A stretch of DNA of 64,000 nt from Roseovarius pelagicus (GTDB lineage: Bacteria > Pseudomonadota > Alphaproteobacteria > Rhodobacterales > Rhodobacteraceae), in the NCBI RefSeq assembly GCF_025639885.1, contig NZ_CP106738.1, forward strand, positions 2,170,001 through 2,234,000, given 5' to 3'. Shown piece after piece: positions 37,402 through 46,313 of this stretch (positions are counted from its first letter, which is position 1; every line of letters begins with the position of its first letter). The notes under the pieces are model-generated. The model had not been told where the DNA came from. It saw nothing but the letters and a program-made list of their open reading frames with translations, and did not search any database. The position numbers were made by a program, and so were the translations under genes.

Positions 37402-38369
37402 CCGACACACCCCGCATCCTGATCCACAACAGCACCACCGCCACGATGGCAAAACGTCTGGCTGAGGCGGCGCCGGATACCACGGTTGCCACTTGCGAGA
37501 GCTACGAAGCGCTTCCCGCCATGATTTCGGACTTCCGACCCGACATCGTCTACGGCATTTGCTTTGCCGGGCGTCAGGGCTTCCCCCGAGAGGCCGTGAC
37601 CGGACCGGGCGGACCAAAATGGATCGCCGTTGGCGGGTCTGGCGTCGATCATTTGCGCAGTTGGGATACGAACCGCGTGACGGTCACGAACTCATCTGGT
37701 GTCGCCTCGGCGATGATGGCGGAATATGTGTTTGGCACGATTTTGCACTTCACCCTGGACATCCCCGGCCTTGCCGCCGATCAGGCCGCATGCCGATGGG
37801 ATGGCAGCCGCCTGATGCAGCCTTTAGCCGTCAAGACGATGCTGATTGTCGGTTTGGGCCATACCGGGCAGGCAGTAGCAGCCCGCGCCAAAGCGTTTGG
37901 TATGCATGTCATCGGCACCCGCGCACGTCCCACGGACATGGAAAATGTCGACGAGGTCCATCCGAGCGATGCCTTGCTGGATCTGATGCCGCGTGCGGAC
38001 TTTGTGATTGTCTGTGTTCCTTTGCTACCGGCAACGCGTGGCCTGATCGGCGCGCAAACCTTTGCCGCGATGAAACCCAGTGCGATTCTGGTCGATGTTT
38101 CGCGCGGCGGGGTGGTAGACGGCGATGCGTTGGTCAACGCGATCCGTGGTGGCGCCATTGCTGCGGCCGCGCTTGATGTATTCGAGCCGGAACCGTTGCC
38201 CGCTGACCATCCAATCTGGGGATTGGACAATGTGATCGTGTCACCGCATTGTTCGGCTGTCTATGAGGGCTGGAACGAGGCGTCGTTCGAGCTCTTCCTG
38301 AAAAATCTGGAACGTTGGCGCAAAGGCGAGACATTGCACAATATGGTCAGCCCAGAGCGCGGATATTAG
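37398..38369 (+). CDS. D-isomer-specific 2-hydroxyacid dehydrogenase
   Basis: A 323-residue NAD(P)-dependent enzyme. The Rossmann motif IVGLGHTGQAVAARAKAFGM binds the cofactor. The catalytic Arg is in DVSRGGVVDGDAL, the Glu in DVFEPEPLP and the His in SPHCSAVYEG. It interconverts a 2-oxoacid and a D-2-hydroxyacid. The start lies in the ATGA overlap with the PrpD-like gene, and the DapA-like gene follows after 28 bases with a good ribosome-binding site. The three genes look like one catabolic pathway for an oxo- or hydroxy-carboxylic acid; the compound is unknown. Confidence 0.9.
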   Translation: MTDTPRILIHNSTTATMAKRLAEAAPDTTVATCESYEALPAMISDFRPDIVYGICFAGRQGFPREAVTGPGGPKWIAVGGSGVDHLRSWDTNRVTVTNSSGVASAMMAEYVFGTILHFTLDIPGLAADQAACRWDGSRLMQPLAVKTMLIVGLGHTGQAVAARAKAFGMHVIGTRARPTDMENVDEVHPSDALLDLMPRADFVIVCVPLLPATRGLIGAQTFAAMKPSAILVDVSRGGVVDGDALVNAIRGGAIAAAALDVFEPEPLPADHPIWGLDNVIVSPHCSAVYEGWNEASFELFLKNLERWRKGETLHNMVSPERGY

Positions 38370-38397
38370 TACACATACATTTGGCAAAGGAGCCAGC

Positions 38398-39297
38398 ATG
38401 ACGGATCGGTTCACGGGGGTCATTACCCCGCTTCTCACACCCTACAACGACGATTTCAGCATCGCCTATGATCTGTATCTCGCCCACGCGGCGGAATGTC
38501 TGGCCAAAGGCGCGCACTACCTGTCGCCCTTTGGTACCACCAGCGAAGCCCTGAGCCACGGTGTGAGCGAGCGCATGCACGTACTGGAGCGATTGGTAGA
38601 AAGCGGTACTGCGCAGGCCGATCAACTGATGCCCGGCACCGGGCTGTGCAATCTGGAAGAAACCGTTGCGCTGAGCCGTCACGCCGTTGATCTGGGTTGC
38701 AAGGCGGTTATGACGCTGCCGCCATTCTTTTTCGTCGCCGCACCGGATGAAGGAATGTATCGGTATTTCAGCACGCTGATCGAAAAGGTCGGCAATGACG
38801 CGCTGAAAATTTGCCTGTACAATATCCCGCAGAATACTGGCATCGGCATCTCTCCTGCGCTTTCGGCTCGATTGAATAAGGCGTTCCCCGAAGTTGTGGT
38901 CGCCTACAAGGACAGCTCTGGCAACTGGGACAACACGCTTGGCGTGATCGAATCCGCGCCGGGCATCTCTGTCTTTCCCGGCTCCGAAAGCGTGATGTTG
39001 CGGGCCATGGCAGTCGGCGGTGGCGGTTGTATTTCGGCCAGTTGCAATTCAAACATGGCGGGCATTCGGGCGCTTTACGACCTCGTCCGCGCCGGTGACG
39101 AGGCCGGAGCGGCCTCTTTGGCCCCAAAAATCGATGCCCACCGCGCCGCGGTGCAAGCAGGCGGGTTGATCCCCGGCCTAAAATCGCTGAAGGCACAGCA
39201 AACTGGTGATGCACGCTGGCTGAACCTGCGGCCTCCACTCCTGCCTGCTGACCCCAGCGCAGCAAAACCGCTGGCCGAAACGATCGCCGTGCTCTGA
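38398..39297 (+). CDS. Dihydrodipicolinate synthase/N-acetylneuraminate lyase family aldolase
   Basis: A 299-residue class I aldolase. MTDRFTGVITPLLTPYNDDF and LSPFGTTSEALSHGVSER give the N-terminal barrel with the Thr-Thr pair region, CLYNIPQNTG carries the conserved Tyr, and VVAYKDSSGNWDN carries the Schiff-base lysine. Such enzymes condense or cleave pyruvate with an aldehyde. The neighbours (PrpD-like, hydroxyacid dehydrogenase) make a catabolic lyase more likely than lysine biosynthesis. AAAGGAG sits eight bases before the ATG. Confidence 0.9.
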   Translation: MTDRFTGVITPLLTPYNDDFSIAYDLYLAHAAECLAKGAHYLSPFGTTSEALSHGVSERMHVLERLVESGTAQADQLMPGTGLCNLEETVALSRHAVDLGCKAVMTLPPFFFVAAPDEGMYRYFSTLIEKVGNDALKICLYNIPQNTGIGISPALSARLNKAFPEVVVAYKDSSGNWDNTLGVIESAPGISVFPGSESVMLRAMAVGGGGCISASCNSNMAGIRALYDLVRAGDEAGAASLAPKIDAHRAAVQAGGLIPGLKSLKAQQTGDARWLNLRPPLLPADPSAAKPLAETIAVL

Positions 39298-39352
39298 CTC
39301 TGCCTTTGACGCGGCCTAAAATTGCCGGATTTGTCGCGTAACCCTTGCGCGT

Positions 39353-40600
39353 ATGAAACATCGCCGCGTTAAACTAACCCTCGCGGATGGGCCATTCCGG
39401 CCCATCTCTGCTGTGGCTCAAATGCAGGTCAACGTGATCGACACGCTCACCGCATTTGACCGGCTAGAGCGTGATTGGCGCGCACTAGAGGTGCTTGACC
39501 CTGAAGGCACGGTGTTTCTGTCATGGGCATGGCTGCGGCAGGCATTCGCGGCAAACCCGGATCGTTGGCGTGTGCTGGGTGTGAAAGCCAGCGGCAATTA
39601 CGTCGGTTTTTTCCCACTGAAGTACCGCGTGCACTGGAGCAGGGCCAACAACGAGTTACACTCGGAAATCGAAGCCGGCGGGCGACTGTTATGGAGCGAA
39701 TACACCGGATTCCTTTGTGACCCGGCGCATGAAGCCCAGACGATTGCGTTGATCGCACATACACTGCAAGGCATGCCGTGGTCGCGGCTTTCTCTGCGCT
39801 ATGAGGCATCAATGAGGCGTGCGCGGCGCTTTGCCGATGCGTTCGGCACTGATCTGTTTGATGTCCAGTGGCCGGAATATCGCATCAATCGCGGTGAGAC
39901 GGATAACCTGCTATGTCCGCAGGTATCCTTGCCGCAGGAATTCGAAACCTACATGCAGGAATCGCTGAGCAGAAACACCCGTCAGAAGCTGCGGCGCCTC
40001 ATGCGCAATCACCTCGACACGGGCGAGGTAGAGATCACCAACGCCGGGTCGGACGATTTTGAAGACGCGCTGCACCACCTGCTGGAGTTCTGGGTCAGCA
40101 AATGGGTGCCGTCAAAGGGGGCTGCAACCGCACAAAAAGTGGCGGCCAATTACGCCCAGATCCTCCGGGCTGCGCAGTCGCTCGGGTTGCTTTACATGCC
40201 GATATTGTGGCGGGGTGAAACTCCGCTCGGAGTGTTGGGGCATATTCTGGACCCCCAGATGCGCCGGGTGCATTTTATCGTGGCAGGGCGTAGCGAAGAT
40301 GCCGATGCGCCGTATGTCGGTCATCTGCTTCACGCCCATTCGATCCGTTGGGCGATCGAGAATGGCTACGAGATCTACGATTTCTGTCATGGCAACGAGG
40401 CATACAAATACAGCTTTGGCGCGACAGACAATCGAGTGAATTACCTGACGATCCGACCCCGCGACACAGCTGCACTGGATCAATCATTCGATCCTATTTG
40501 CAACGCCGAAGCATTACGGCGAGCCCTGCAATATGTCGAAGCCGGACAGAACGGACGCGCAAGGACAATCTGTGCCCGCCTCGCCGATCTGCTGGGTTAA
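39353..40600 (+). CDS. GNAT/CelD-like acetyltransferase (FemAB-related fold)
   Basis: A 415-residue protein of the CelD/BcsL-type GNAT group: an N-terminal GNAT-like half containing LEVLDPEGTVFLSWAWLRQAF, a linker with YMQESLSRNTRQKLRRLMRN, the conserved basic segment of the family, and a C-terminal half with YVGHLLHAHSIRWAIENGYEIYDFCHGNEAYKYSFG. Members are linked to cellulose or other exopolysaccharide modification and to lipid or peptide acylation. The substrate here is unknown. The ATG at 39353 has a poor ribosome-binding site; one at 39422 is possible. The stop overlaps that of the converging gene by four bases (TTAA). Confidence 0.8.
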   Translation: MKHRRVKLTLADGPFRPISAVAQMQVNVIDTLTAFDRLERDWRALEVLDPEGTVFLSWAWLRQAFAANPDRWRVLGVKASGNYVGFFPLKYRVHWSRANNELHSEIEAGGRLLWSEYTGFLCDPAHEAQTIALIAHTLQGMPWSRLSLRYEASMRRARRFADAFGTDLFDVQWPEYRINRGETDNLLCPQVSLPQEFETYMQESLSRNTRQKLRRLMRNHLDTGEVEITNAGSDDFEDALHHLLEFWVSKWVPSKGAATAQKVAANYAQILRAAQSLGLLYMPILWRGETPLGVLGHILDPQMRRVHFIVAGRSEDADAPYVGHLLHAHSIRWAIENGYEIYDFCHGNEAYKYSFGATDNRVNYLTIRPRDTAALDQSFDPICNAEALRRALQYVEAGQNGRARTICARLADLLG

Positions 40601-41025
40601 GTTATCTGGCCGTCTGTATGTTTGACAGGGTCGGTGCCACTGCCAATCGCTTTACTGGCACGGGCGGGCATCGCGGGTGGCTTTGACGGGGCACGCGACC
40701 GCGATGCAGGCGCTGCTGTTTTACTTTTGGATTCGGGTTGTTGCGTGCCTGCTTTGGGTGCCGTTCTGACATCCGCGTTCGTCGCCGCCGGCTGAGGTTT
40801 TGAAATCTCACGCAACGGTGCGTCAGCTTTGGCTTTTGGTGTCGAGGCGGAGGTTTCCACCGGCCTCACGATTTGTTTGCGCAGATTCGCGGGTGCTGCA
40901 AACGGATTTGATGTGATCGCGGCGGTCGCCAGCACATGCGCCATACGTAACTGGCTCTCGACCATGTAACTCGTCATTCGAAGGCTGGCGACGGACATCT
41001 GCGCGGCTGTGTGCATGGGTATCAT
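40597..41025 (-). CDS. Small low-complexity protein with helical N-terminus, function unknown
   Basis: A 142-residue protein. The first ~45 residues (IPMHTAAQMSVASLRMTSYM onward) form an amphipathic helix, and the remainder is rich in Ala, Pro, Lys, Ser and Thr and probably disordered. The N-terminus vaguely recalls small phasins, but I cannot claim a family. GAGGAAA lies close before the ATG at 41025; the open frame extends upstream but without the same support. It stands between the CelD-like gene and folE2, on the folE2 strand, with no clear operon link. Confidence 0.55.
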   Translation of the reverse strand: MIPMHTAAQMSVASLRMTSYMVESQLRMAHVLATAAITSNPFAAPANLRKQIVRPVETSASTPKAKADAPLREISKPQPAATNADVRTAPKAGTQQPESKSKTAAPASRSRAPSKPPAMPARASKAIGSGTDPVKHTDGQIT

Positions 41026-41193
41026 CGGGCTTTCCTCATTCGCTGTGCTTGTTGATGGTTTAACGCATCTCCGTAACAAGTATCCGACAGAACCTATGCC
41101 CGGCCAGACAATCGCCACTTTGCAGGCGCGAGGGGCAGCAATACGCCCAACATTCGGGCGCAGTGATCGGTTTCTGATCAACTCAGGGCGGCG

Positions 41194-42294
41194 TCAGCCC
41201 ACATGAAAAAGCGTGGTGAACAGCTTTGGGTCAATGCTCTGGGCGGCAAACGTGCCGCCCTCAGTCAGGATGCTGACGGCGTCATGGCTGTGCAGACTTT
41301 CCTGATGGCTGGCAACGACACGAAAATCACCAATGCGCGCATCGCTCAGCAGTCGTTCGCAAAACAGGCGGGCCGCGTCCTCGACAAAGATCGGGTTCGC
41401 GGCGTTCAGTTCTGCAAAGGCCTGCTCGTCCTCGCGTTTTACCATTACTTGCGTTTCGGTCGGCACCGCGGCACGGGCGTGTTCGATCAGATCCTCGAAC
41501 CACAGGCAGTCCTTGCAGGCCATTTCGACCGATATACGTGCGACAGATCGCTGCGAATGCGGTGTGGCCAGTTGCCCGCGCATCTGGCGGGCATGTTCGC
41601 TCAGTTCCAGCGAGCAGGGGCAGGTAGAGGAATAAACATAGTCAAGATGCATGAATTTGCGCCGCACGCCGTCCTTTTCGACCAGCTCGAGGGCAAAATC
41701 ATAGTATTGAAAGCCCTCAAGCCCCGAACGCAGCGACGTCACCTTCATCGGATAGGAAAATCGCATCTGGATACGCGCATCCAGACTGCCCAGATCGCTG
41801 ATGTAGTCGTCCAGTGCCGCTTCGATCACCTCAAAGCTAAAGGTTTTCTCGGCGTGTTTGTAGAAGCTGCGCATGATCCGGGACATGTTGATGCCCTTCT
41901 TGCCGGCCTCAAGGCTGACCGTACCAGTCACTGAGGTTTCAAGCGACAGATCACCCCCATGGCGCGTGTGAAAGCGGATTGGCAGCCGGAAATTGGATAT
42001 GCCGACATGCTGAAGATGCTGTCTGGCCCCCCGGATTAACGACGTTGGCCCGTTCTGAAGGTCCGGCAAGGTAGCACGATAGGTATCGTCTGCTGTGAAC
42101 CCTTCGGGATAGTCTCGTGACAAGACAGGGTAATTCATCACAGCGCCAGCAGGCAGCAACCTTGCAATCGCGGGGTCGAGATCAGCCACCTCTTCGGGGC
42201 TTGCGCTCGCCGCCCAACGGCGCAGCAGCCTAAGAGCATCTTCCGCTTCTTCGCGCTCTGGCGTCGTGTGCAAATCAGAATTGAGGTGGTTCAT
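41194..42294 (-). CDS. folE2: GTP cyclohydrolase FolE2 (type IB)
   Basis: A 366-residue enzyme converting GTP to dihydroneopterin triphosphate, the first step of folate synthesis, by the metal-flexible type IB cyclohydrolase. The conserved YSSTCPCSLELSEHARQM carries the catalytic/metal cysteine, TPHSQRSVARISVEM the conserved His/Arg/Ser segment, and HTRHGGDLSLETSVTGTVSLE the family N-terminal region. FolE2 is often used when zinc is scarce because it replaces the zinc-dependent FolE; I found no convincing Zur site upstream. The ATG at 42294 fits the length and is preceded by GGGAAAG. Confidence 0.95.
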   Translation of the reverse strand: MNHLNSDLHTTPEREEAEDALRLLRRWAASASPEEVADLDPAIARLLPAGAVMNYPVLSRDYPEGFTADDTYRATLPDLQNGPTSLIRGARQHLQHVGISNFRLPIRFHTRHGGDLSLETSVTGTVSLEAGKKGINMSRIMRSFYKHAEKTFSFEVIEAALDDYISDLGSLDARIQMRFSYPMKVTSLRSGLEGFQYYDFALELVEKDGVRRKFMHLDYVYSSTCPCSLELSEHARQMRGQLATPHSQRSVARISVEMACKDCLWFEDLIEHARAAVPTETQVMVKREDEQAFAELNAANPIFVEDAARLFCERLLSDARIGDFRVVASHQESLHSHDAVSILTEGGTFAAQSIDPKLFTTLFHVG

Positions 42295-42651
42295 ACCCGT
42301 TCTTTCCCAGAGGGTTTGCCAGCTTCCTACATAGTCGGTTATGGCGAAAATTGCCATGTTCGCCTTGGGCCGGGTCGAAATACCCAATTCAGATCACACC
42401 AGCCCTCGGTGCAGACCACTCACTTTTAGCTGAGCAGCCTCTTCTTACAAACGGTATGATAGATCACACAGAACGCGACAGGATGTATAACGACACTGGA
42501 TGCGTCGAAAGCGGAAAAGCATTGGAAAATATCCGTGTGAACGCGGCACATCCGCGCTCAGATCAGCTGAATTGCGGGCCAAACGCACCCGCCAAACTGC
42601 AAACGCCCGCCGGATCAGGGCGGGCGCTGGCATTCATTGAGGTAGGCGTGA
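42295..42651. other. Gene-free interval upstream of folE2
   Basis: This 357-base stretch holds a terminator hairpin at 42604-42626 for the gene to the right. I see no credible small gene, tRNA or clear operator in it. The open frames present are shadows without a ribosome-binding site. Confidence 0.5.
42604..42626 (-). terminator. Terminator-like hairpin downstream of DUF2853 gene
   Basis: CGCCCGCC (42604-42611) pairs perfectly with GGCGGGCG (42619-42626) around a 7-base loop. Read on the minus strand it is followed by TTTGCAGTTTGG, an imperfect T-run, so it is probably an intrinsic terminator. Confidence 0.6.
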
Positions 42652-42993
42652 TCAGCCGTAAACCGATTCCTTGCCGAAGTGTTTGGTCAGCATGTAGTAA
42701 ATCACCGCACGATACTTGTTACGCTCCGAACGACCATATGTCTCAATCACCTGATTGATTGCGTCCATCAACGCAGGACTATCGGCGAGGCCCAACTTCT
42801 TGACCAGAAAGTTGTCTTTGACGGTTTCTAGCTCATGAGCCTGACCACCAGCCACTGTTGAAGCATCGGCATTGTAAATCGCCGGACCGCATCCGATTGT
42901 TACTTTGGTCAGCAGGTCCATATCCGGCTGCATCCCGCATTTGTTGCGCAGGTCGTCAGCATACTTGGCAATCAGATCGTCACGCTTTCCCAT
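42652..42993 (-). CDS. DUF2853 family protein
   Basis: A 113-residue cytosolic protein. GKRDDLIAKYADDLRNKCG, DLLTKVTIGCGPAIYNADAS and KKLGLADSPALMDAINQVIE match the small helical DUF2853 family, for which structures exist but no function is established. The ATG at 42993, with GGAGAATGGA upstream, is the family start. It is monocistronic, with a hairpin terminator downstream and a divergent secreted-protein gene upstream. Confidence 0.88.
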   Translation of the reverse strand: MGKRDDLIAKYADDLRNKCGMQPDMDLLTKVTIGCGPAIYNADASTVAGGQAHELETVKDNFLVKKLGLADSPALMDAINQVIETYGRSERNKYRAVIYYMLTKHFGKESVYG

Positions 42994-43196
42994 TAGTCCA
43001 TTCTCCCTCAAGGCGGCTAAACCCGCAAATAATAGTCCATAGCCCTCGTGGCTTGTCCCAAAGGTTACTGATTTGACGAGGTTTCACAAAGAGAAAAACC
43101 CCGGGAATTTCCCCTGTGAGCAGAAGCGGCGGATTTGACAATACCGGCGGCTTTTCCCTAGGGTTCGAGTGTATTGTAAACATAGAGATTTCTTGA

Positions 43197-44663
43197 ATGA
43201 CCTCCAGCGTTCTCACTCGTCGTTTCGTCACATGGATCCTTATTCTGACTGGCGGTGGGCTTGCCGGAACCAGCCACGCGGCAGAGGTAAATTCATATGA
43301 TGACCCGGCAATGTCATGCTACCTGCGCCTCGACGGACCACTCGAGACCGGCGATGCGGCAGCGTTAGGCAATTTGCTGGAGCATTTCGCCAGCAATACC
43401 GACCGGCGCGATTATCCCTCTTCTCCGCGTATTTGTCTGAACAGTGAGGGTGGCGAGTATGCGGCGGCCATTGAAATCATCGAACAGCTTGGGGGGCAGT
43501 TTTCCACAGCCGTTGCTGCCAACGACACTTGCGCCGGTCCTTGTGCGCTGGTGTTCATGGCGGGTCGCGAGGGCGCGGGCGGCACATTGGACAGCAATCA
43601 CGGGGGGCGGATCGTACATCCAAAGGGCACTCTGCGCTTTGGCGAGGCTCACACACCCCAACTCAACATCGGACAGGTCAGGCGGCTGCTGGAATTGCAA
43701 ACATCGCTCGACCTGCATGGCGATGTGATCGCCGCAATGATCGAAGACACGCCGGTGCCCCGTACCCTTTACACGGTGGGCGAGGCTGCGCTGTGGCAAA
43801 TCCGGATCGGCCCGTCGGTAATGCCGGACCGGCTAAGCCCGCTGGCCGTGCTCAATGCGTGCACTAATTCCAGCACGCCGCTGATTGATAGGCTACGATT
43901 TGCAGATGAGGATTTCCACACTCCCGATTGGCCCGAGCGGCAAACGCCGAAACTAAGCACCAGTGGCTCGGGGACTCAGTACGGTGAGCTTGCGATCAAG
44001 CTAAACCGTCTGAACTCTGAATGCGATGTTAGCTTTGGTGGCGCAAACAGCCTCCCCACCGGACCAATCGGCACGGCCCGTTTCGCCCTCGGAGGCGGGG
44101 ATGGAGACGAACTGTATCGCCCGCTCTATGGCGCGATGATGTTCACGTCTTCCACCCCATTGCGCACACTGGCGCGCAAGTCCGATGTAACACCACAAAA
44201 GATATCAGTCGCCGCGTTGAGTGCGCCGGACAGATCAGATGATAACGGGCTGTGCGGTGTCGTCTCAAATGGCGCGTTGACGACGCATTTCCGCTGCGCC
44301 CGCACCATTTCTGTCGCGCCGGATGATGCGCTAAATTCCATGACCCGCACGACATTCGACAACGGCAACGGCGTTTTGATCACAGCGACCGCGACCGGTG
44401 AATATGGCCGTAGCTGGCCGCAGGATATGGAGCCGGAATATACATTCGAAAGGGCAAACGCCGAGTACTGGCGCGATGGAATGCCCGATGAGGGGGAAGA
44501 TGGGAACGATCCGGGGGCTGACACAGCCTGCCGCATCGTGACGGACGGGCAAAGCCAATGGTGTCCGACCAGCTTCTGGCGGCACATGGGCACCGGCGAC
44601 ATGTTTCTGTTCATTGCCGATAAAGACGTCGAAGCAGGACTGGAATACGCCGGGTGGGATTGA
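43197..44663 (+). CDS. Secreted protein with ClpP/crotonase-like N-terminal domain
   Basis: A 488-residue protein with a signal peptide cleaved near TSHAA (residues 1-28). Residues ~40-190 carry the pattern RICLNSEGGEYAAAIEIIEQ and TCAGPCALVFMAGREG. In predicted periplasmic ClpP-fold proteins this corresponds to the N-S-x-G-G oxyanion loop and the strand-helix with the nucleophile. The usual serine before the Cys-Ala appears replaced (G-P-C-A), so it may be non-proteolytic. The C-terminal ~260 residues have several cysteines and no recognised domain, ending in an acidic DGMPDEGEDGNDPG loop. It probably acts in the periplasm. A hairpin terminator follows. Confidence 0.7.
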   Translation: MTSSVLTRRFVTWILILTGGGLAGTSHAAEVNSYDDPAMSCYLRLDGPLETGDAAALGNLLEHFASNTDRRDYPSSPRICLNSEGGEYAAAIEIIEQLGGQFSTAVAANDTCAGPCALVFMAGREGAGGTLDSNHGGRIVHPKGTLRFGEAHTPQLNIGQVRRLLELQTSLDLHGDVIAAMIEDTPVPRTLYTVGEAALWQIRIGPSVMPDRLSPLAVLNACTNSSTPLIDRLRFADEDFHTPDWPERQTPKLSTSGSGTQYGELAIKLNRLNSECDVSFGGANSLPTGPIGTARFALGGGDGDELYRPLYGAMMFTSSTPLRTLARKSDVTPQKISVAALSAPDRSDDNGLCGVVSNGALTTHFRCARTISVAPDDALNSMTRTTFDNGNGVLITATATGEYGRSWPQDMEPEYTFERANAEYWRDGMPDEGEDGNDPGADTACRIVTDGQSQWCPTSFWRHMGTGDMFLFIADKDVEAGLEYAGWD

Positions 44664-44681
44664 CCAGCGCCGGGGCATCGA

Positions 44682-44714
44682 ACCCTGCCCCCGGAACCGG
44701 GAACAGGGTCTTTT
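44682..44714 (+). terminator. Intrinsic terminator after the ClpP-like secreted protein gene
   Basis: ACCCTG (44682-44687) and CAGGGT (44704-44709) pair around an inner CCCGG/CCGGG stem and are followed by CTTTTG on the plus strand. The minus-strand side has no T-run, so it is not a good terminator for ahcY. Confidence 0.65.
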
Positions 44715-44717
44715 GTC

Positions 44718-46109
44718 TTAGTAGCGGTAATGCTCGGGCTTGAATGGCCCGTTCTGGGGCACGCCGATATAATCAGCCTGCTCTTTGCTCATTTCGGTCA
44801 GCTTGACGCCGATACGATCCAGATGCAGCCGGGCAACCTTTTCGTCCAGATGCTTGGGTAGGATATAGACGCCGGGCTGATAGTCATCGCCGTTCTTCCA
44901 CAGCTCAATCTGGGCCAGAACTTGGTTTGTGAACGATGCAGACATCACAAACGACGGATGACCCGTGGCATTGCCGAGATTCAGCAAACGACCTTCGGAC
45001 AGCAGGATCAAACGATTGCCCGAAGGCATTTCGATCATGTCTACCTGTTCCTTGATGTTGGTCCATTTGTGGTTTTTCAGGCTGGCCACCTGAATTTCGT
45101 TGTCGAAATGGCCAATGTTGCCGACGATGGCCATATCCTTCATCTCGCGCATGTGCTCGATGCGGATCACGTCCTTGTTGCCAGTGGTGGTGATAAAGAT
45201 GTCTGCGCTTGACAGCACATCCTCGAGCAGCACCACCTCGAACCCGTCCATCGCCGCCTGAAGCGCACAGATCGGATCGACTTCGGTGACTTTCACGCGG
45301 GCACCAGCACCACGAAGCGACGCAGCAGACCCTTTGCCCACATCGCCGTAGCCCATGACGACGGCAACCTTGCCCGCCATCATCGTATCAGTGGCACGGC
45401 GAATACCGTCAACCAGCGACTCCTTGCAGCCGTATTTATTATCGAACTTCGACTTGGTCACGGAATCGTTCACGTTGATCGCAGGGAACGGCAGTTGGCC
45501 CTTCTTGTGCAGATCATAAAGACGGTGAACGCCAGTGGTGGTTTCTTCCGACACGCCTTGGATCGCATCGCGGGTCTTGGTGAACCAGCCGGGAGTTTCG
45601 GCCATGCGCTTTTTGATCTGAGCGAAAATCGCTTCTTCTTCTTCGGATGTGGGCGTTTCAATCAGGCCTGTCTCGCCGGCCTCAACACGCGCGCCCAGTA
45701 GGACATAGAGGGTCGCATCGCCGCCGTCGTCGAGGATCATGTTCGCGCCTTCAGGGAACATGAAAGACTTGTCGAGGTAATCCCAATGCTCGACCAACGT
45801 CTGACCCTTGACCGCAAAGACCGGCGTTCCGCCTTCGGCGATGGCGGCAGCCGCATGGTCCTGAGTCGAGAAGATATTGCACGATGCCCAGCGCACATCG
45901 GCACCCAACGCGTTCAGCGTCTCGATCAGCACTGCTGTCTGGATGGTCATGTGCAGGCTGCCAACGATGCGCGCGCCCTTGAGCGGTTTGCTCTCACCGA
46001 ATTCCTCGCGCAGGGACATCAGCCCCGGCATTTCGGTTTCGGCGATATCCAGCTCCTTACGACCATATGCTGCAAGCGCAATGTCCTTGACGACGTAATC
46101 TTTTGCCAT
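44718..46109 (-). CDS. ahcY: Adenosylhomocysteinase (S-adenosylhomocysteine hydrolase)
   Basis: A 463-residue NAD-dependent enzyme that cleaves S-adenosylhomocysteine to adenosine and homocysteine, restoring the methyl cycle. Visible marks: [22 protein letters not shown] at the start, [21 protein letters not shown] with the catalytic Lys/Asp segment, [20 protein letters not shown] (NAD site) and the C-terminal [22 protein letters not shown], where the final Lys-x-x-x-Tyr region caps NAD. GGAGTTG precedes the ATG at 46109. In Rhodobacter ahcY is linked to the reg locus, as here. It complements metZ in homocysteine supply. Confidence 0.97.
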   Translation of the reverse strand: MAKDYVVKDIALAAYGRKELDIAETEMPGLMSLREEFGESKPLKGARIVGSLHMTIQTAVLIETLNALGADVRWASCNIFSTQDHAAAAIAEGGTPVFAVKGQTLVEHWDYLDKSFMFPEGANMILDDGGDATLYVLLGARVEAGETGLIETPTSEEEEAIFAQIKKRMAETPGWFTKTRDAIQGVSEETTTGVHRLYDLHKKGQLPFPAINVNDSVTKSKFDNKYGCKESLVDGIRRATDTMMAGKVAVVMGYGDVGKGSAASLRGAGARVKVTEVDPICALQAAMDGFEVVLLEDVLSSADIFITTTGNKDVIRIEHMREMKDMAIVGNIGHFDNEIQVASLKNHKWTNIKEQVDMIEMPSGNRLILLSEGRLLNLGNATGHPSFVMSASFTNQVLAQIELWKNGDDYQPGVYILPKHLDEKVARLHLDRIGVKLTEMSKEQADYIGVPQNGPFKPEHYRY

Positions 46110-46240
46110 GTGGCAACTCCTTGAATGTCGGTTTGCAGCGCAAATAGCACTCGGACAGCGTTTCGGCAATGCAGGGATGTTTCTACCTCTTTATCCGGAC
46201 GTTGGTCCGCGCACACCGCGTCCCTGATACCTATCGAAAC

Positions 46241-46259
46241 CAAGTTGTGTTTCAACTTG
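46241..46259. promoter_or_regulatory. Dyad symmetry between ahcY and the FkbM gene (possible operator)
   Basis: CAAGTTG-TGTTT-CAACTTG is a perfect 7-bp inverted repeat in the divergent 204-base region. It could bind a regulator of ahcY or of the methyltransferase; no particular regulator is inferred. Confidence 0.35.
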
Positions 46260-46313
46260 TTCTAGAAACAGATTAGGCAGGGAAAACTGTTCTTAACCAA
46301 CTCAGGCCCTTCC

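Noticed and set aside
36019..38369. Propionate 2-methylcitrate cycle (prpD context)
   Set aside because: No prpB or prpC neighbours; the partners are a hydroxyacid dehydrogenase and a DapA-like enzyme, so MmgE/PrpD family is as far as the call can go.
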